A stretch of 64,000 bases of DNA from positions 97,001 to 161,000 of the forward strand of contig JAREIK010012209.1 in assembly GCA_029783825.1 (NCBI GenBank), written 5' to 3'. A program made the position numbers and the translations under genes. The first letter of the stretch is position 1; every line of letters starts with the position of its first letter. Under the pieces are notes generated by a model. That model was not told the origin of the DNA, made no database searches, and saw only the letters and a list, made by a program, of their open reading frames with translations. The stretch is from Sapria himalayana. Taxonomy: Eukaryota; Streptophyta; Magnoliopsida; Malpighiales; Rafflesiaceae. Below are positions 35,101 to 48,970 of the stretch, piece by piece.

Positions 35101-36479
35101 TCATTTTTGGATTCATCCAAAATTGATTTTAGTAGAAGGAATGCTAGAAATTAGATTCTAAAGACTAAACATTCGTTATCTAAATTTAGAATTAATCTTG
35201 ATGGTTTTTAATCAGTGGATTGATTATAAAGTGACAAAAAAGATTTGAATAGGATTCAAATAATCAAATTTATTTTTCCAAATGGACAATTTTGAAATAT
35301 GGTCTTTAGAAAGCCATGTTAGAGTTTTTTTTATTCTAATTGAAAAAATCTACTCAAACTAGGAAGTTTTTATTAAAGTTTTAAATCAAGTTTATTTTGG
35401 GTTTAAGATAATATTGTTGAAATCTAGAATGTTGATTTTTATTATTCACTTATTACATTAGATGTATGTCTAAGGATCTATGAAATATGCATGATGATTG
35501 GTTATAGATTAAGTCCAATATAATTGTGCATTTGCATATTTTCATTTGATGGAAAATAGGTCATGCACATTCCTGCCCATCTTTTAATCTCTTTATATAT
35601 TAACTTTCCATCTTGATTCCCTTCAAATATAATGTGAGATATTTTTTTTTGAAGTGTAATTAGATTACATAGGATTAGGATAGGTTGAAGATATGAAGGA
35701 GCTGATTACAGGATAGAGGCATCATGGAGATGAAGATTAATTAATTGTAATTGTTTATTTCATTTCAAAAGGTTGTGGTAATATGCATGCCCTAGGTTTG
35801 ACTAAGTCAATTCCTCCATGACTCAGGGAATTGATTTTAGAAAATCTATAAGCATTAGTTATAAAAATGTTCCATCATTATTCATATGATGATTATATAC
35901 ATACCCATGATTTAAAATGATAATATATATTCATATGATGATTATATATGTAATCATGCTTTAAAATGAAGACTAATTTAAAAGAAAGTGACTTAAATTA
36001 AAATATTAAAGTTGTGTCTTCCTTAATATGGAAAGAAAAAAAGTTTTATCAAGGTATGCAAGTTGAGAAAACTCAAACTTGCTTTGCTCGAATATGTTCA
36101 AACTATGATTTTATGATCAATGAGCTAGCTTTAACTTGACACATTAACTTGTTGGGTAAATTCAAGGATAATGTGAATGGATACAAGTAGGGTAGTGTAC
36201 ATGTGATGTACACATATGAATGAGTTGATAAACCAATAATAGTGTACCCATCAAATAGTTAGATAGTACTAATTTGATAATTGCATGTCAATGTAATTGA
36301 CATGCATTTAGAATAAAATAGTACAAGTTAAAATACATTTATTAAAGTCATGATAATCATTATTTAAATACAATCTAATAATATATTCTTTTATGTCTAG
36401 GTTATTATAATTATAATCATATCATCAAATGTGAACCAATGATCTATATTGGATACAAATAAATTAACAAGGTCAAATT
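35101..36479. other. Copia leader or spacer, decayed
   Basis: No readable domain. A roughly 50-bp direct duplication (CATATGATGATTATATA... followed by TTTAAAATGA) lies at about 35885-35968. Longer than a normal copia leader, so insertions or an absorbed fragment are likely. Confidence 0.4.
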
Positions 36480-38600
36480 TCCTAGATTAATATAAAAACT
36501 TGAGAATAGTTATCAATTCATGAAAACTAGAATATGTCCTAGATGAGCCAATTCCTCAATCCCCAACTACTGATGTTTCTCATGAGGTTCACATAGCATA
36601 TCAAAGCCATCAAGATGATAATGAGATGGAAGGGTGTATTATGCTTTACTCTAAGTCACCTGAATATCAAAAGCAACAAGAGGCTATAGATACTAACACA
36701 ATAATCTTTCATCTGAGGGAGTTTTTTGATGTGCAAGTTAGATCCAAAAGGTTCGAGGTTTCTAAGTTGTTATTTTTCTCTAAGATTGCTAATGAGTCAT
36801 CTCTAGTATAACATGCACTATAGATGAATGAATATATCAAAAGTCTAGGACATCTGGGATTATTAATGGACCATAAATTATCAACTTAATTCTAAACAAT
36901 TTACCTAATAATTTGCATATTTTGTGATTTATTATAGGATGAACAACATTGTGTCTACTATTCACAAACTTATCAATATGCTCAAGATAGTTGAATATTC
37001 TTTGATTAAGGAGGGTAAGCCAGTTATGTTTATGGAATCCTCAAGTTCTAAGAAGCATTATAAGAAGAAGAAGAAAAATCTACTAAGATCGTGGAAGGTG
37101 TGGCCAAGAAGGCTAAAGAGACACCCCAAAAGGGACTCGTTTCTACCATAGAAAGGATGATCATCAGAAGAAGAACTATAGGGCCTATTTGGAGTCCTTG
37201 TAGAAAAAGGCATGTAACGCTCTTACTACTCAAGGTGCCCTAATCATTATGATTTAAATTATTTTTATCAATAATTAATGGGTATTAGATGTAGGATGGT
37301 TACTCACAAATATGTACTAATATGGTTAGCCTAAGGAAAAGTAGGAAGCTCACCAAGGGAGTGTTTGACTTATGTGTTGACAATGAGGTAAGAGTTTTTG
37401 CATTAGCTAGAGAGACTTATGTTTTAACCCTCCTTAGTAGACTTGTTTTAAATTTTGATGATTGCTTTTACATCCCAGTTCTGACTAAGAACATCTTTTC
37501 TACTAGAACAAAAAAAAATTTAATTTAATATTTAGTAACAATAGTTGTTCTATCATATTAAATAATTATTTTATGTAGATAGTATGGTATGCAAAAAGAT
37601 ATACATATCATATATGTCTAATTTAATTTTAAATATCAATGATAATAAAAAACAAAAGAGGGATAATCCAAAATCATCATACTTAAGATATTGTCACCTT
37701 GGTCATATTAGTGAGAGGCACATGACTAAGTTACATAAAGGTGGTAGCGTGGGGTCATTTGATTATAATTCAGATTACACACATGAATTTTACTTATTAG
37801 GTAAAAGGAAAAGTTAAAGATAAGGGTGAATGTGCTAATGGGCCATTAGACATAATTCATTACGATGTATGTAATCCAATATCCATACATGCTAGAGATA
37901 GTCTTATTTACTTCTTTGCCTTTATTGATAATAATTCATGATATGGGTATTTGTATCTTATGATATACAAATATGAAGCTTTTGAAAAGTTCAAAGAATT
38001 TAGATATGAGGTAGAGAAACAACTTGGAAAATATATTAAGATACTTAGGTTAAATTGAGGTGATATATACTTGAGTCAATCATTTCTAGACTATCTTAGG
38101 GATAATTGTGTATTATCCTAGTGGACTACACCTTACATGCTACATTACAATGGAGTGGTTGAAATAAAAAACTGAACCTTGTTAGACATGGTGTGGTCTA
38201 TGATAAGCCAAGTAGATCAATTTAATCCTCTAGGATCATGCACTTGAGATTGTTGTTTATATACTAAAAAAATCCTATCAAAGTTAGTTGATGTTACACC
38301 ATATGAGATGAAAACTAATAAGAAGTCATATCTTTCTCATATGAAAGCATGGATTTGTCTAGCTATATGTGAAATGGATTATGACAAACAAATTAGAAGC
38401 TAAATTTTAAAAGTGCTTATTTGTAGGATATCCCAAGGAAATAATTGGATATCAATTCTACAATCTATTGGAACAAATAGTGTTTGTTTCAAAGCATGAT
38501 ATCTTCTTTGAAAAAGAGTTTCTTCTAAGAAAAGATTGGTATGCTGTCACATGTATATGAGTTGTACAAGTAGTAAAATGGATGTTAAGTCTAAATATCA
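36480..38600 (+). pseudogene. Ty1-copia gag-protease-integrase relic (plus)
   Basis: Plus-strand reading across several frames. Gag: EGCIMLYSKSPEYQKQQEAI, TIIFHLREFFDVQVRSKRFE, VSKLLFFSKIANESS, then a counterpart of MNNLDKSLSELLNMLK-type sequence at 36940. Protease and pre-integrase: SLRKSRKLTKGVFDL, LVLNFDDCFYIPVLTKNIFS, YCHLGHISERHMTKLHKGG. Integrase: ECANGPLDIIHYDVCNP, FFAFIDNNS, YLYLMIYKYEAFEKFKEF, TPYMLHYNGVVE, TLLDMVWSMIS, TPYEMKTNKKSYLSHMKAW. These match TNT1-like copia polyproteins in order. The zinc knuckle and protease active site are destroyed, and there are many stops. No RT follows; the copy ends near 38.6 kb. Confidence 0.88.
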
Positions 38601-41285
38601 ATCCATGAGAATTGAGTTGGTAGTTCAAGTAATCAATACTGAATCAACTATTGCTCGGGTTGAGTTGATAAACTTGAGCATTTGACAATATACTTAGATT
38701 CTTGGGTTGGCTCACTTCCTTAAGTGTGAGGATATTTCTTTAGAGTTTGGTCAACATTATATTTCATAATTGAACAAATGGGTAGATTAGTAAATGCATG
38801 CCCACAAGTTCTTTCAAGGTATATAAGGAAACTTTCATCCTTGGACTATCACTACTAAATATGATCCTATCATAGTTGTTCTCTCAGTATTTCAACACTA
38901 TTTTTGATGATTTACTTGAAATATATAATCATATTTATTTATCTCTAATATCTTAGAGATGTGGTATAATATGGTAATAAATGTATTTATGCTTTTTGCT
39001 TTATAAGTATTATATTCGTGATAATTAATATGTATCTTCCCATTAATCACACCTATATAAATCATAAAAGAAAATTTGACTCGCATGGTTATCACTATCA
39101 TATGGGTCACCCCCTCTTGCGTATGGCCCGTGACTTACTTATTACTATCTATCATTGTTAACTCATGACTCTCATACTATGGTGAAACTCTTATGTTAAT
39201 CATTCTACTTTATGCTCACGTTACTCAAGTTTAGTTCTTCTAGAATATACACAATGGATCGATTGTAAGTGTGTTTGTGATTTTGGCTTTGTAAGCATCA
39301 TACTTATAATAATTAAACATACTTTTATCTTAGTTTTTTACATATATATTTATCTCATACATTTAGGTTATAAGAGTTGTCCCTTTCTTCTTATAATATC
39401 AAATGACTGTGTCATGTGGCACCAACATTATCACAACACAAGCGATATGCATAAAACTATGATATAGAAAAACCTCTAAATCTCAATTTTATAACACATT
39501 CATAACAATCAATATTCTATGACACAATATTATCACAAATATTCAATGATATAAAATTAATATAACTATCATATACAACTATATAGTCCAACTATGGATA
39601 TTGAATTTAGCCTAATATGGGTAGAGATTTTATGCAAGATGCATAAAAGGCATCTTGTGTGAATCAAGAGTTCTCAATGCAAGACAAACATGAATTTAAG
39701 TGTCAGAACATAAAACTCAATCAAATGTTGTTGCACCTTGAATTTGCCTCAAAGTGGGGGTGTGAGTCATGCCACCTAGGATTTGTAGTGGCTCTTGGAT
39801 TGAAATCCAATTTATCTACTACATCCTTTTTTCTCTTTTATTCAAAGTATTTCTTAAATATTTTAGGGCATCCATGTGATAATTTTAGTTGGAAGTTGCA
39901 GTGTTAGCTTGAGATCATAACTTTCATGTCTTACCAGATCTTCTCTGGAATACCATAGTCTTGATGGTAATAAATGATGCGAATTAAATAACTCTTCTCT
40001 AAAATATAATGTCGTAGTGTTGGAAAATATCATGACTAAAAAAAATTCTCTTTGGAATAAAATATCATGGCATTAGGAATGATCACAACTGATATAATTA
40101 CTTATTATAACTTAAAAGCCATGGTTTAGGAATGACCAAGACTTATTATAACTTAAAATAAAATATCATGGTGGAACATAATGTTGCAACTCAAAACATT
40201 TAGTGTTTTGGCTTTATAATGAACAAGTCATGCTGCTGATATTTTCCATGACTATTTATACTAGTAGAGAACTTAGCTATAGTGATGTAGAAATAAAATC
40301 AAGGTCATTAAATTATATTAGAGATAGTTCAACTACAATTCTATGATAATATAATAGCCATAAAAATTATATTGCACAATGAAAATATTATATCAATTTG
40401 GTGATAAAGTCATAACATACAAAAATTATCATAACTAATTTTGTCAATTTGTGGGCAAAAAAGAATGTCATGACTAATCGGTATGATTGGTGGATGGCTC
40501 TCAATCACCTATCTCCCCTCAAAGCCTTTGATCCACCAAGTCTAATAATTTTTATAGATATGATTTTAATAACATTCATAAAAATCATTGAAAACATAAA
40601 ATCAGTGAAATCTCTTTAATAAAAGCATAAATATATGCACACACACCATGAAATATACTCTAAACCACCAAAAAAGTTAATGTATGGAATATCAAACAAA
40701 CTCACACACTAAAAGTATTATCATCCCCAACTAATGAATCTCTATCTTTTTTTTCAACACAACATAAACATCATCAATATAATAAGGGAAATCATAATAC
40801 AACATTATCAAGGAAAATAATATACAACATCTTAACAATGAGAAGGAGGGTGGCATGCTCTCCACGTGGAACAATATTTTTAAATGGGAAATCTTACATG
40901 GAGGGATCCAATGGGGGTATAAACATGAATGGTTTCTATGAATCTCTATAATGTTCTCCATCCATTCCATCATTTTCATAATTCATACTCACTTTGCACA
41001 TAGCATCATGCCACTTTTCAATGGAGTTCGATCTATCTTCAATTTGAACCAAGTAAAAAGTATATTTTCTTATGGCTCTCATTATACCTTCTCAAATTTT
41101 GGATTCATTGTTTCTCTCTATAATTCACTCTTTCCTATGCTATCTAACCTCTATCTACCATAGTTTTGTGTTATCTATTTGCAATAGACTTATAGAGCTA
41201 TCCAAATGATTTAATAGTTCACATCACTCTAATCTCCATACATTTCATCATCTCTTCTAAAATGTGCATAACTCAATCTCTAAAC
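38601..41285. other. Unassigned AT-rich DNA
   Basis: No domain recognised. Around 40.0-40.5 kb, phrases such as ATATCATGACTAA and GTCATGACTAATC recall the gypsy LTR at 42.5 kb and may be an older LTR piece. Short open frames (for example 39659-39907) show no family motif. Confidence 0.4.
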
Positions 41286-41289
41286 TTCT

Positions 41290-42423
41290 CTTGGGTGGTA
41301 ACAAATAATATTTTTTTATTGGGATGCATCTCTCACAATTATTCTCTTTTCTCCATTACAACATTATCTTCCTCCTCCTTTCTTTTCACATACTTTTCCC
41401 ACCGGGTGTAACTTCTCTTCACTTCCTTTACTAGAAGTATGCATGACTTTTAGTTCCACCATCAAGTGAACTTATCTATATTCAACTTATAATTTTAGTA
41501 TTCACAAAATGTTGATTATTTCTCATACATCACCCATTTCCCTATTCAAATAATGTTTGAAAACTGGTAGTGATTGTTCTTTCCCACACTTCTCTTCATC
41601 TCTTTATGTTGCTTCTACATTGGCTCTAGGTCTAGGGAAGGGTGACACTTCCTACCAAACTTTGGTCGACTCTTTCCCTTCAAGAATCATTCCAACCCTC
41701 TCATACATCATTTTCTTATTGTATCATTCCAACCCTCTCTTATTATTTATTTTAGAAAGAATTTTCATTTGGAGGAAAGATGAAAGAATTTTCATCTCAC
41801 TCTTTATTCATCAGGAGCCACTTAGCTTGGCATAGTAAAGTAATAAAAGATATGTAAATGATTTGGAGAGAAGATTCACCCTTTTGAAAGTTGAGAATGT
41901 ACTTCTCAAGAATATTTTCTAATTGGATCTTATAAACGTTGACTAGGGTGAAGAGCTAGATCACCATATTTTGTATAATGTCGAGATGTGGAGAGTTGGC
42001 TACCAAACAAAGCATAAAAAATACAAAAAAAACATTGGTGTCCTTCATGAGTTCTCCTAGCACTAAGTGAATATATGCACTCTTTGATAAAACTCTACAT
42101 TTGTCTCTTCCACTGATCAATGTTTTAGTGATGGCTTTATAATTTAGCTCTATCTTTAGGGAATTGAAGGTCATACTATTCATGGCTTATTACAATCTAA
42201 ATATCTCATTGATAAATCTCTTTCGAAATATATCAACTCCTCATACATAGCAACTCTTATCTTGCTTGTCTTTTAAATTAGAATAAAACTTCTTAGCAAT
42301 GGTTGTATTATCCTCATTCCATAAGCATGCATAATTAGACTCAATTCCTTTTCTAATCATTTCTTGGAAATGTAGAATAAATTCATTGAATCCTCGCACT
42401 ACTATAAAGCATTTCTTTTCCAA
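41290..42423 (-). pseudogene. Athila-like retrotransposon ORF relic (minus), tentative
   Basis: The minus-strand frame 42423-42241 reads VVRGFNEFILHFQEMIRKGI, then NTTIAKKFYSNLKD and SCYV. This resembles the N-terminal ERGF...VREFYANL...VRG pattern of the 'putative plant transposon protein' ORF of Athila-group gypsy elements. A second frame, 42183-41956 (KTLISGRDKCRVLSKSAYIH and LVLGELMKDTN), fits the following part. The rest toward 41290 is low-similarity debris. It is orientated opposite to the gypsy element that follows. Assignment rests on motif resemblance only. Confidence 0.4.
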
Positions 42424-42529
42424 TACATAGATTATCTATCTTTTTCCTATTTATATATGAAAACTCAGCTCTGACATCATAGTTCAATATGCCAAATACT
42501 AAATAATATTATTTATATTGGTGATTATG

Positions 42530-44070
42530 CATGATATATTGCATAGAAAATAGCTTTAAATAAAACTATTTCATGAAATTATAGCTTTGATGGATTATGA
42601 TGAATAGAAATGAAATTTAATGGTTTTTATGTGACATATATGACTTGGTGGATTTTTTGAGTAAGTGGTCAGTGAAGAGTCATATAAAGTCATAATATTC
42701 CTTGTTTTATAAATTTGTTACACCTCCATGAGTTTATAAGGATGGTTTCATCATCCATTCTTAATTTTAGCTTTATACAAATAATTCTGATAATCTTTCT
42801 ATGTCATGACTTTACCACATCATTGATATAATCATTTCACAATTTAATACATTCTTTTTGGCGGTGAAATTTTCTTGGAGTCATGCTCATAGTATTTTTT
42901 ATGGATGTGACTTTTATTTTACATTACAATAACCAGGTTCCCTACTGATACTAAAAATCTAATATCATTTTGCATCATGACTTTCTCATTATAGTTATAA
43001 TTACTAAATCAAAAGTCATGGTTTTTCTTTAGCATCACGACTTTTGGCTACAAATAGTTATAGATAGTATTTACTTAAGCTATAATCATTCTTAGGGCTA
43101 CAAAGTTTTAATCTTGAGAAATGACTAAAGCCACTGCCAATCTCAACTCTATGACATTGGGTTATAGAGATGAAATGCTTGAACCATTGTCATTCCCAAC
43201 ACCTTGACTTTGGAATAGAGATAAAATGCAAGAAAGAGACCAAATTCAAGTCTTATTCCTAGTGCTATGACTTTGTGTTATAGAGATAAAATACATAAGT
43301 CATGTCTATTTTAGCACCATGGGAATATAATACAAGAAAGAGACCAAAGTAATGATTCAATCTTAACATAATCAGTTTGAGTTACAAAGAGGCAAAGCCA
43401 AAGATACAACTTCCTACTTAAAAATCACACCCAAATATTCGAGTATAAAAAAGAAATTATGGAGAGAAAAAAAAAGTATGACATAAAAAATGAGGAGTAC
43501 AAATCTTCCCAAACCTATGAGAGATCCATGAGCAAATAGGAAATATAAGGCACAAGCATATATTCTAGGGGGGGCATAAATTTTGACTCTCACCTAGGGG
43601 AAAATTTGAGGTACACAAACTAAAATTGTGAGTTTAGAGTTTGATTCCAAGATAATTTTGAGGGCTGTCATTGGCAACCCAAAATTCTATAAAATGTCTT
43701 TTGGATTATTTCATGTGAGTTTTTTCTCAATGTCAAGTTAAATTAAGATCTAGTATTAATGTATTTTATTCTGTATGATTGATACATGATTAATGAATTT
43801 TATATTTAGATTATATTGTGATTTGGTTACTGATGGATGTGATGTTTAGCTAGAACAAAAATTAGAGTTTTACTATTGGTATATTTATGCATATTATCAT
43901 GGTGAATGGTGACAAGTAAGTCACAAAATATACTCATGTATAATAATAGGAAAAAAGAGATAAACAATCTGATCATGATATATAAGACAAACTTATATGT
44001 CAAAACCCAATATTGAGATGAGTTTAATCATGCAAATATGATACTTATGAAATTGAAAGTATAAAAAAAA
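42530..44070 (+). repeat. Gypsy LTR, left
   Basis: Homologous to 47480-48970. Its middle (43.0-43.45 kb) is a degenerate internal repeat of about 90 bp built around CTATGACTTTG-GTTATAGAGATAAAAT and AAGAAAGAGACCAAA. Confidence 0.75.
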
Positions 44071-45239
44071 ATTATAAATCAAATCATAATGCATATCATA
44101 GATAAACTGACCTTCAATTGATGTGTGAGTATTATAAAGTATTATCCTAAGAGTTTCACCTTTTGTATGAGAGTCACCTTTAGTAGAAGTGACTAATAAA
44201 GTGGTGACAATCTTATGAGTTACTTTCTATCATATGACTTCTACTAATAATATTTAAGAGAAAGAATATGTTAATTAATGTAAGTATGATACTTATGAAG
44301 CTAAAAATATAAATGTATTTAATATCATACTAGTTCATGTCTTAATAATACATTAGATTGAAGAATAAGAATAATTATATAAAATAGTTATCAATGGCAG
44401 TTGAAAAGTTGCCTAAAAGATATCTAACTTATGAATGTCCCTTAAGTAGAGATAATTTTTCATTTTGATAGTAAATTACCAAGGATACAATTATGAGGTG
44501 ACTATCATTAGAGAGTGCCCAATTGATGATAACTACCTTGTCTGCCAGAAGGGTACTAAAATATTTTCACAATAATCCTACCAACATTCATTTGCCAATC
44601 ATAATAACAACCATGTAATTTAAATAGGCAATGAAGCATAATGAAATTGACTACTCCTAGAATCTAAGAGCCTTACCAAAAAATAAATTTTATCATTTTA
44701 ACTCAAGTAGCTATTGATTCAATATTTGTTGATCAAACTGGCTATACAATTTCTTTAGAATCGATATCTAGACAACATTATATACTACTTATATGAGCTT
44801 TCTACTTGTAAAATTGATTAGATAATAAAGCTTCACCGAAAGAGTTTTTGAGACATTACTTAATTCTAAAAATTAAGATCATAACACAATCATAATAAGT
44901 TTTTGACATGATTATCGAGGATTATTTAGTTTGGTCAGTCACCTTTAATTGACATAACTTTCTTCAAAAACAATAGTTATATTTTTAATAGTTTGGATAA
45001 CATTATTTTTTTGTGTTTTGATTTACATTATTTGTCTTATGTTACTTTCTTGTATCTTTGGTTTATAATTTTTTTTTTATTTTTTATAGCCACCATATTT
45101 ATGAGTAGAAACCCTAGGGGTGGGGTAACACAACTATACCCATAAGTTGAAAGAACTATAAAAATAATATTGAGATAGAGAGCTAACAAAGAGTAGATGG
45201 AAGGAACTATCAACATTAGAGAATCCCAAGAAAGTGAAG

Positions 45240-46640
45240 GAAAACCTGTCCAATAGCCCAATCATCAGTGCACCTTATGAGACTATTAGTTGCCAGCTAT
45301 GATGGACAACAACTTTCAGATGTAACTAGTTGAAGCCAATTATTTTGAGTTGATTTCAAGTTAATTACCAATGATTCAATTTTTCATATAAATACTATGG
45401 AAATAGGTAGCTGAATGTTGGATAAGTCCCAAAAGTTTTTGGGAATAATTATAAGGGACATGGTATTCAAATAAGATTGAGCTCTCATTATCAATATTCA
45501 AAGGTTAAAAGAAACCATTTATCAATATTAAACTGATAAATTTATTGATTGAGACAAAAAGAAGAAATATTTTTCAAGAGGATCATGCTTGAGATAAAGT
45601 TAGAACACACAAATATGGTAAAATATTAATGAACTATTGAGCATAAAACATCAAATTAGATAATTAGCATTATTAGTGAAAGAGTAAAATATTAAGGAAC
45701 TATTAAGTGATACTAAAATAAACCAAAAAAAGTGCTTTTCGATTATACTTAGAATTAGCAAGGAGTTTGAGGGGAAACAAATAGAGGAAGATAAAATAGA
45801 AGAAGCTATAATGAAAGTGCCTTGACTTTTCCAAAAGTCATGGCTCTCACCATGATATTATCAAAAGCCATGATACCCACTGAATAGAATGCTTAGCTCA
45901 ACTCCTAGTGATGTTAGAAGGAGTAATAGAGTAGCAAATTTGGATTACTTGAAGTACTAGAAAGATGAAGTAGTGATGAAAGTAATTTTATCTTTTTTTC
46001 CACAACAATTTAGAAAGGAAAAATTAAAGGAGTAGTTTGAAAAGTTTTTCAATATTATTCATAAGTTAGAAGTAATTGTTTCATATTCTAAAGCATTGTA
46101 TTAAATGCAAAACCACATAAAATTCATAAAGGATATCATGAGTAGTAAAAAAAGTTGGAGATGTATAGAACTATAAATTTGTTAGAAAAATTTAAAGGAA
46201 GTTGAAAGATCATAAAGGATTTACAATACCATGTATAATTAGGGAGCACTCATTCTAGAAGATACTATGTGATTTAGAATAGAATATCAACTTGATGCCT
46301 TTAACAATAGAGCAAAAATTAAATCTCAGCAAGATCACTTTAACCTTTATTTAATTGCAAATAGTCGATTGATCAACCAAGTGCTCAATCAATATTATTG
46401 AGGATGTATTGTTTAGTATTGATGCATTTATTTTTTTTCTATAGATTTTGTGGTGTTAGATATAAAAGAAGATCAATATGCTCCATTGATTTTGGGATAT
46501 CTATTTTTAGTCACTAGACAAACCCTCATTCATGTCAAGAAGGAAGAATTCACACTTCATGTAAGTGAAGAGCAAATTAAATTTAACCTATACAAATATA
46601 TATAGAGTCCAAATAATGATGAGAAAGATTATTAGAGGGT
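45240..46640 (+). pseudogene. Gypsy gag-protease relic (Athila/Tat-like)
   Basis: Plus-strand reading: a gag C-terminal stretch FPQQFRKEKLKE (about 46000), FEKFFNIIHKLEVIVSYSKAL, HIKFIKDIMSSKK, then a protease-like region with STLMPLTIEQKLNLSKI, INIIEDVLFSIDAF, DQYAPLILGYLFL and RQTLIHVKKEEFTLHVSEEQ. This follows the known order KLxVNIPFxEAL / MPxYxKFxK / INLMPLSxxxKLxLG / EDVLVKVDxFIFPxDF / PLILGRPFLATGxALIDV. It has many stops. No RT was found after it. Confidence 0.75.
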
Positions 46641-47479
46641 AGATAATCTTTTCTACATTAAAAAGAAACAAAACACAGACTTTAGGTGGAAATATTTTAT
46701 AAAAGACTATTAGTCTGATGAAGATAAAAAAGATGATATAGAATAGGAAATATGAAGCTATAAAAGTGAAGATAAGACTAAGGAGAATGACTGCATGATA
46801 TGAATTGTGATTTTCTTCAAAGTCAAGACTTCATAAGGCTCCAAAGAAGAATACTCCATAGAGAAAATAAAAATGAAATGCCTAAATTTTTTTCACAATT
46901 GCAAGGAGAAAATGATGTAGAAGATTATGAGAATATATAGGTAGGGAAAAAAAGATAGAATCCAAACTATAAGCTAATAAAATGATAAAAAAAGATATGA
47001 CTTTGACAATAATTCTAGATAATATGAAGGAAAGAGAAAAAGAAATAGAGTAGTAATGAAAGTCATGACTTTGACTAGCACCATGACTTTGAAGATATAA
47101 CCTAAAGAAAGAAGTTGTGGAAAAGCCTATCATTATGACTTTGGAGATCCAAAAAAGAAAAAATTCAAAGTGCAACCTAATAATAATCTATGGTGATCCA
47201 TAAAGTCATAGCATCCAAAGAGGATGAAGCCAAAGAAAGCCAAAAAATAATGATAATCCAAAAAGCTATACCATCCTAGGAAAGAGAAAGAAAAGAAGGA
47301 AGCCCCAAGGGGGTAAAATATATACTATGATTCAATATTAAAAGAATATATGAGAAAAAAAATAAGTGAGAGATTATATAACAAAGAATATCTTGACAAC
47401 TAAGATCATTGATACACATCATTACTGATCTATCTATGGATATTAATTTTATATCACAATATCCAAGTAGCAAAATTGG

Positions 47480-48970
47480 AAAAAAAATTTAAATAGAACC
47501 ATTTCATAAAATTACAATTTTGATATATTAAGATGAATAGTAGTAAAATTGGTTGGTTGTTGTGTGAAATGTAAGATTTGATAGATTTGTTGAGTCGGAG
47601 GGGAGTGAAAAATCATGTAAAGTCAAGGATTCTTTGTGTTATGACTTTGTTATGCCTTCATTAGCCTATAGGGTTGTTAATTATCTATTCTTGATCAAAG
47701 ATCAATACAAATAATCATGACAATCCTTATATGTCATGATGTTTTAACCTTATTAACATTATTATTTCACTATACAATATATTTTTTTCACCTATAAGAT
47801 TTCTTTGGTGTAATAGCTATACAAGATCATAATATTTTTATGGCTATGATATTAATTTTATGTCACAACTTCCAAGTATCTCACTGGCACTAAAAGCCAC
47901 GACATCCTTAATGTCATGATTCTCTCATTATTGAGACACAAATACTAAAATAAAAGCCACTACTTTTTTTTAGTACTATAACTTTTGGATATAAAGAGTT
48001 CCATGGAGTATTTACTTAAGCCATGACTATTTCGAGACCTATTGCTTTTTGCTCTTGAGAAATGACTAACATTATGATCATTCTTTATGTCATGACTTTG
48101 AGTTATATAAATGAAATGAACATGTCATGGTTATTTACAACACCATGACTTTATGTTATAGAGATGAAATATACAACTACTAACTATTCCTAGCAATATG
48201 GTAATTTAATATAAGAAAGAGACCAAAGTCATAACTCATTCCTAGTATTATGATAATCTAATGCAAGAAATATAACCAAGCCATGATTCATTCATAGTAC
48301 TATGATAATCTAATGAAATAAAAAGAACAAAGTCATGACTTATTTTCAATATCAAGACTTTTTTGTTATAGAGAGACAAAGTCAAAGCTATAGCATTCCC
48401 CAGTGTCATGACTTCCAACTTAAAAACTAAGCCCAACCATTTAATTATAAAAGTAGAAATCATGGAAAGAAAACAAGAGGAAAGTTAGGGCATGAAACAA
48501 GAAAAAAATGCTAGGCTTTGGTGAGCACAAAACTGCTTCAACCTATGGAAGATCCACACGCAAAGAGGTGACACAAGGAATAAAGCACAAAACCATAATT
48601 TCAAATTATTTCATATAAATTCTTCTTAATGTTAAGCTAAATGGAGTTCTATGGTTAGAGTATTTTATTTCATGTGATAGATACATAATTAATAGATTTT
48701 ATGTTTGGATTGTATTATGGTTTGGTTACTGATATATGTGATATTTATTTAGAACTAAAATTAAAATTTTACTATTTGTGTGTTTGTGCATGTTATCATG
48801 GTGGATGATGATATGTAAAATAAAACACACGCTCATGCATAATGGTAGAAAAGAAGTGATAGTCTTTCTAATCATGATGCATGAGACAAATATATATATC
48901 AAAACTCGATATCGGGGTAAGTTTAATTATGTGAGTATGGTGCTTATGAAGTTGAAAGCATGAATACTTT
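47480..48970 (+). repeat. Gypsy LTR, right
   Basis: Second LTR copy, see 42530-44070. It contains the same internal CATGACTTTGAGTTATA-type repeat (48.1-48.42 kb). Confidence 0.75.

Larger units (their letters stand above)
42530..48970 (+). mobile_element. Ty3-gypsy retrotransposon with two diverged LTRs
   Basis: Two long direct repeats, about 42530-44070 and 47480-48970, flank about 3.4 kb that contains a decayed gag-protease region. The repeats share many landmarks in order: CTATTTCATGAAATTATA/CCATTTCATAAAATTACA, CTTGAGAAATGACTAA, GATTTGGTTACTGAT/GGTTTGGTTACTGAT, and CATGTTATCATGGTGGATG-like ends. The LTRs are strongly diverged, so the insertion is old. RT and integrase are missing from the interior. 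Exact ends and target duplication could not be fixed. Confidence 0.75.
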
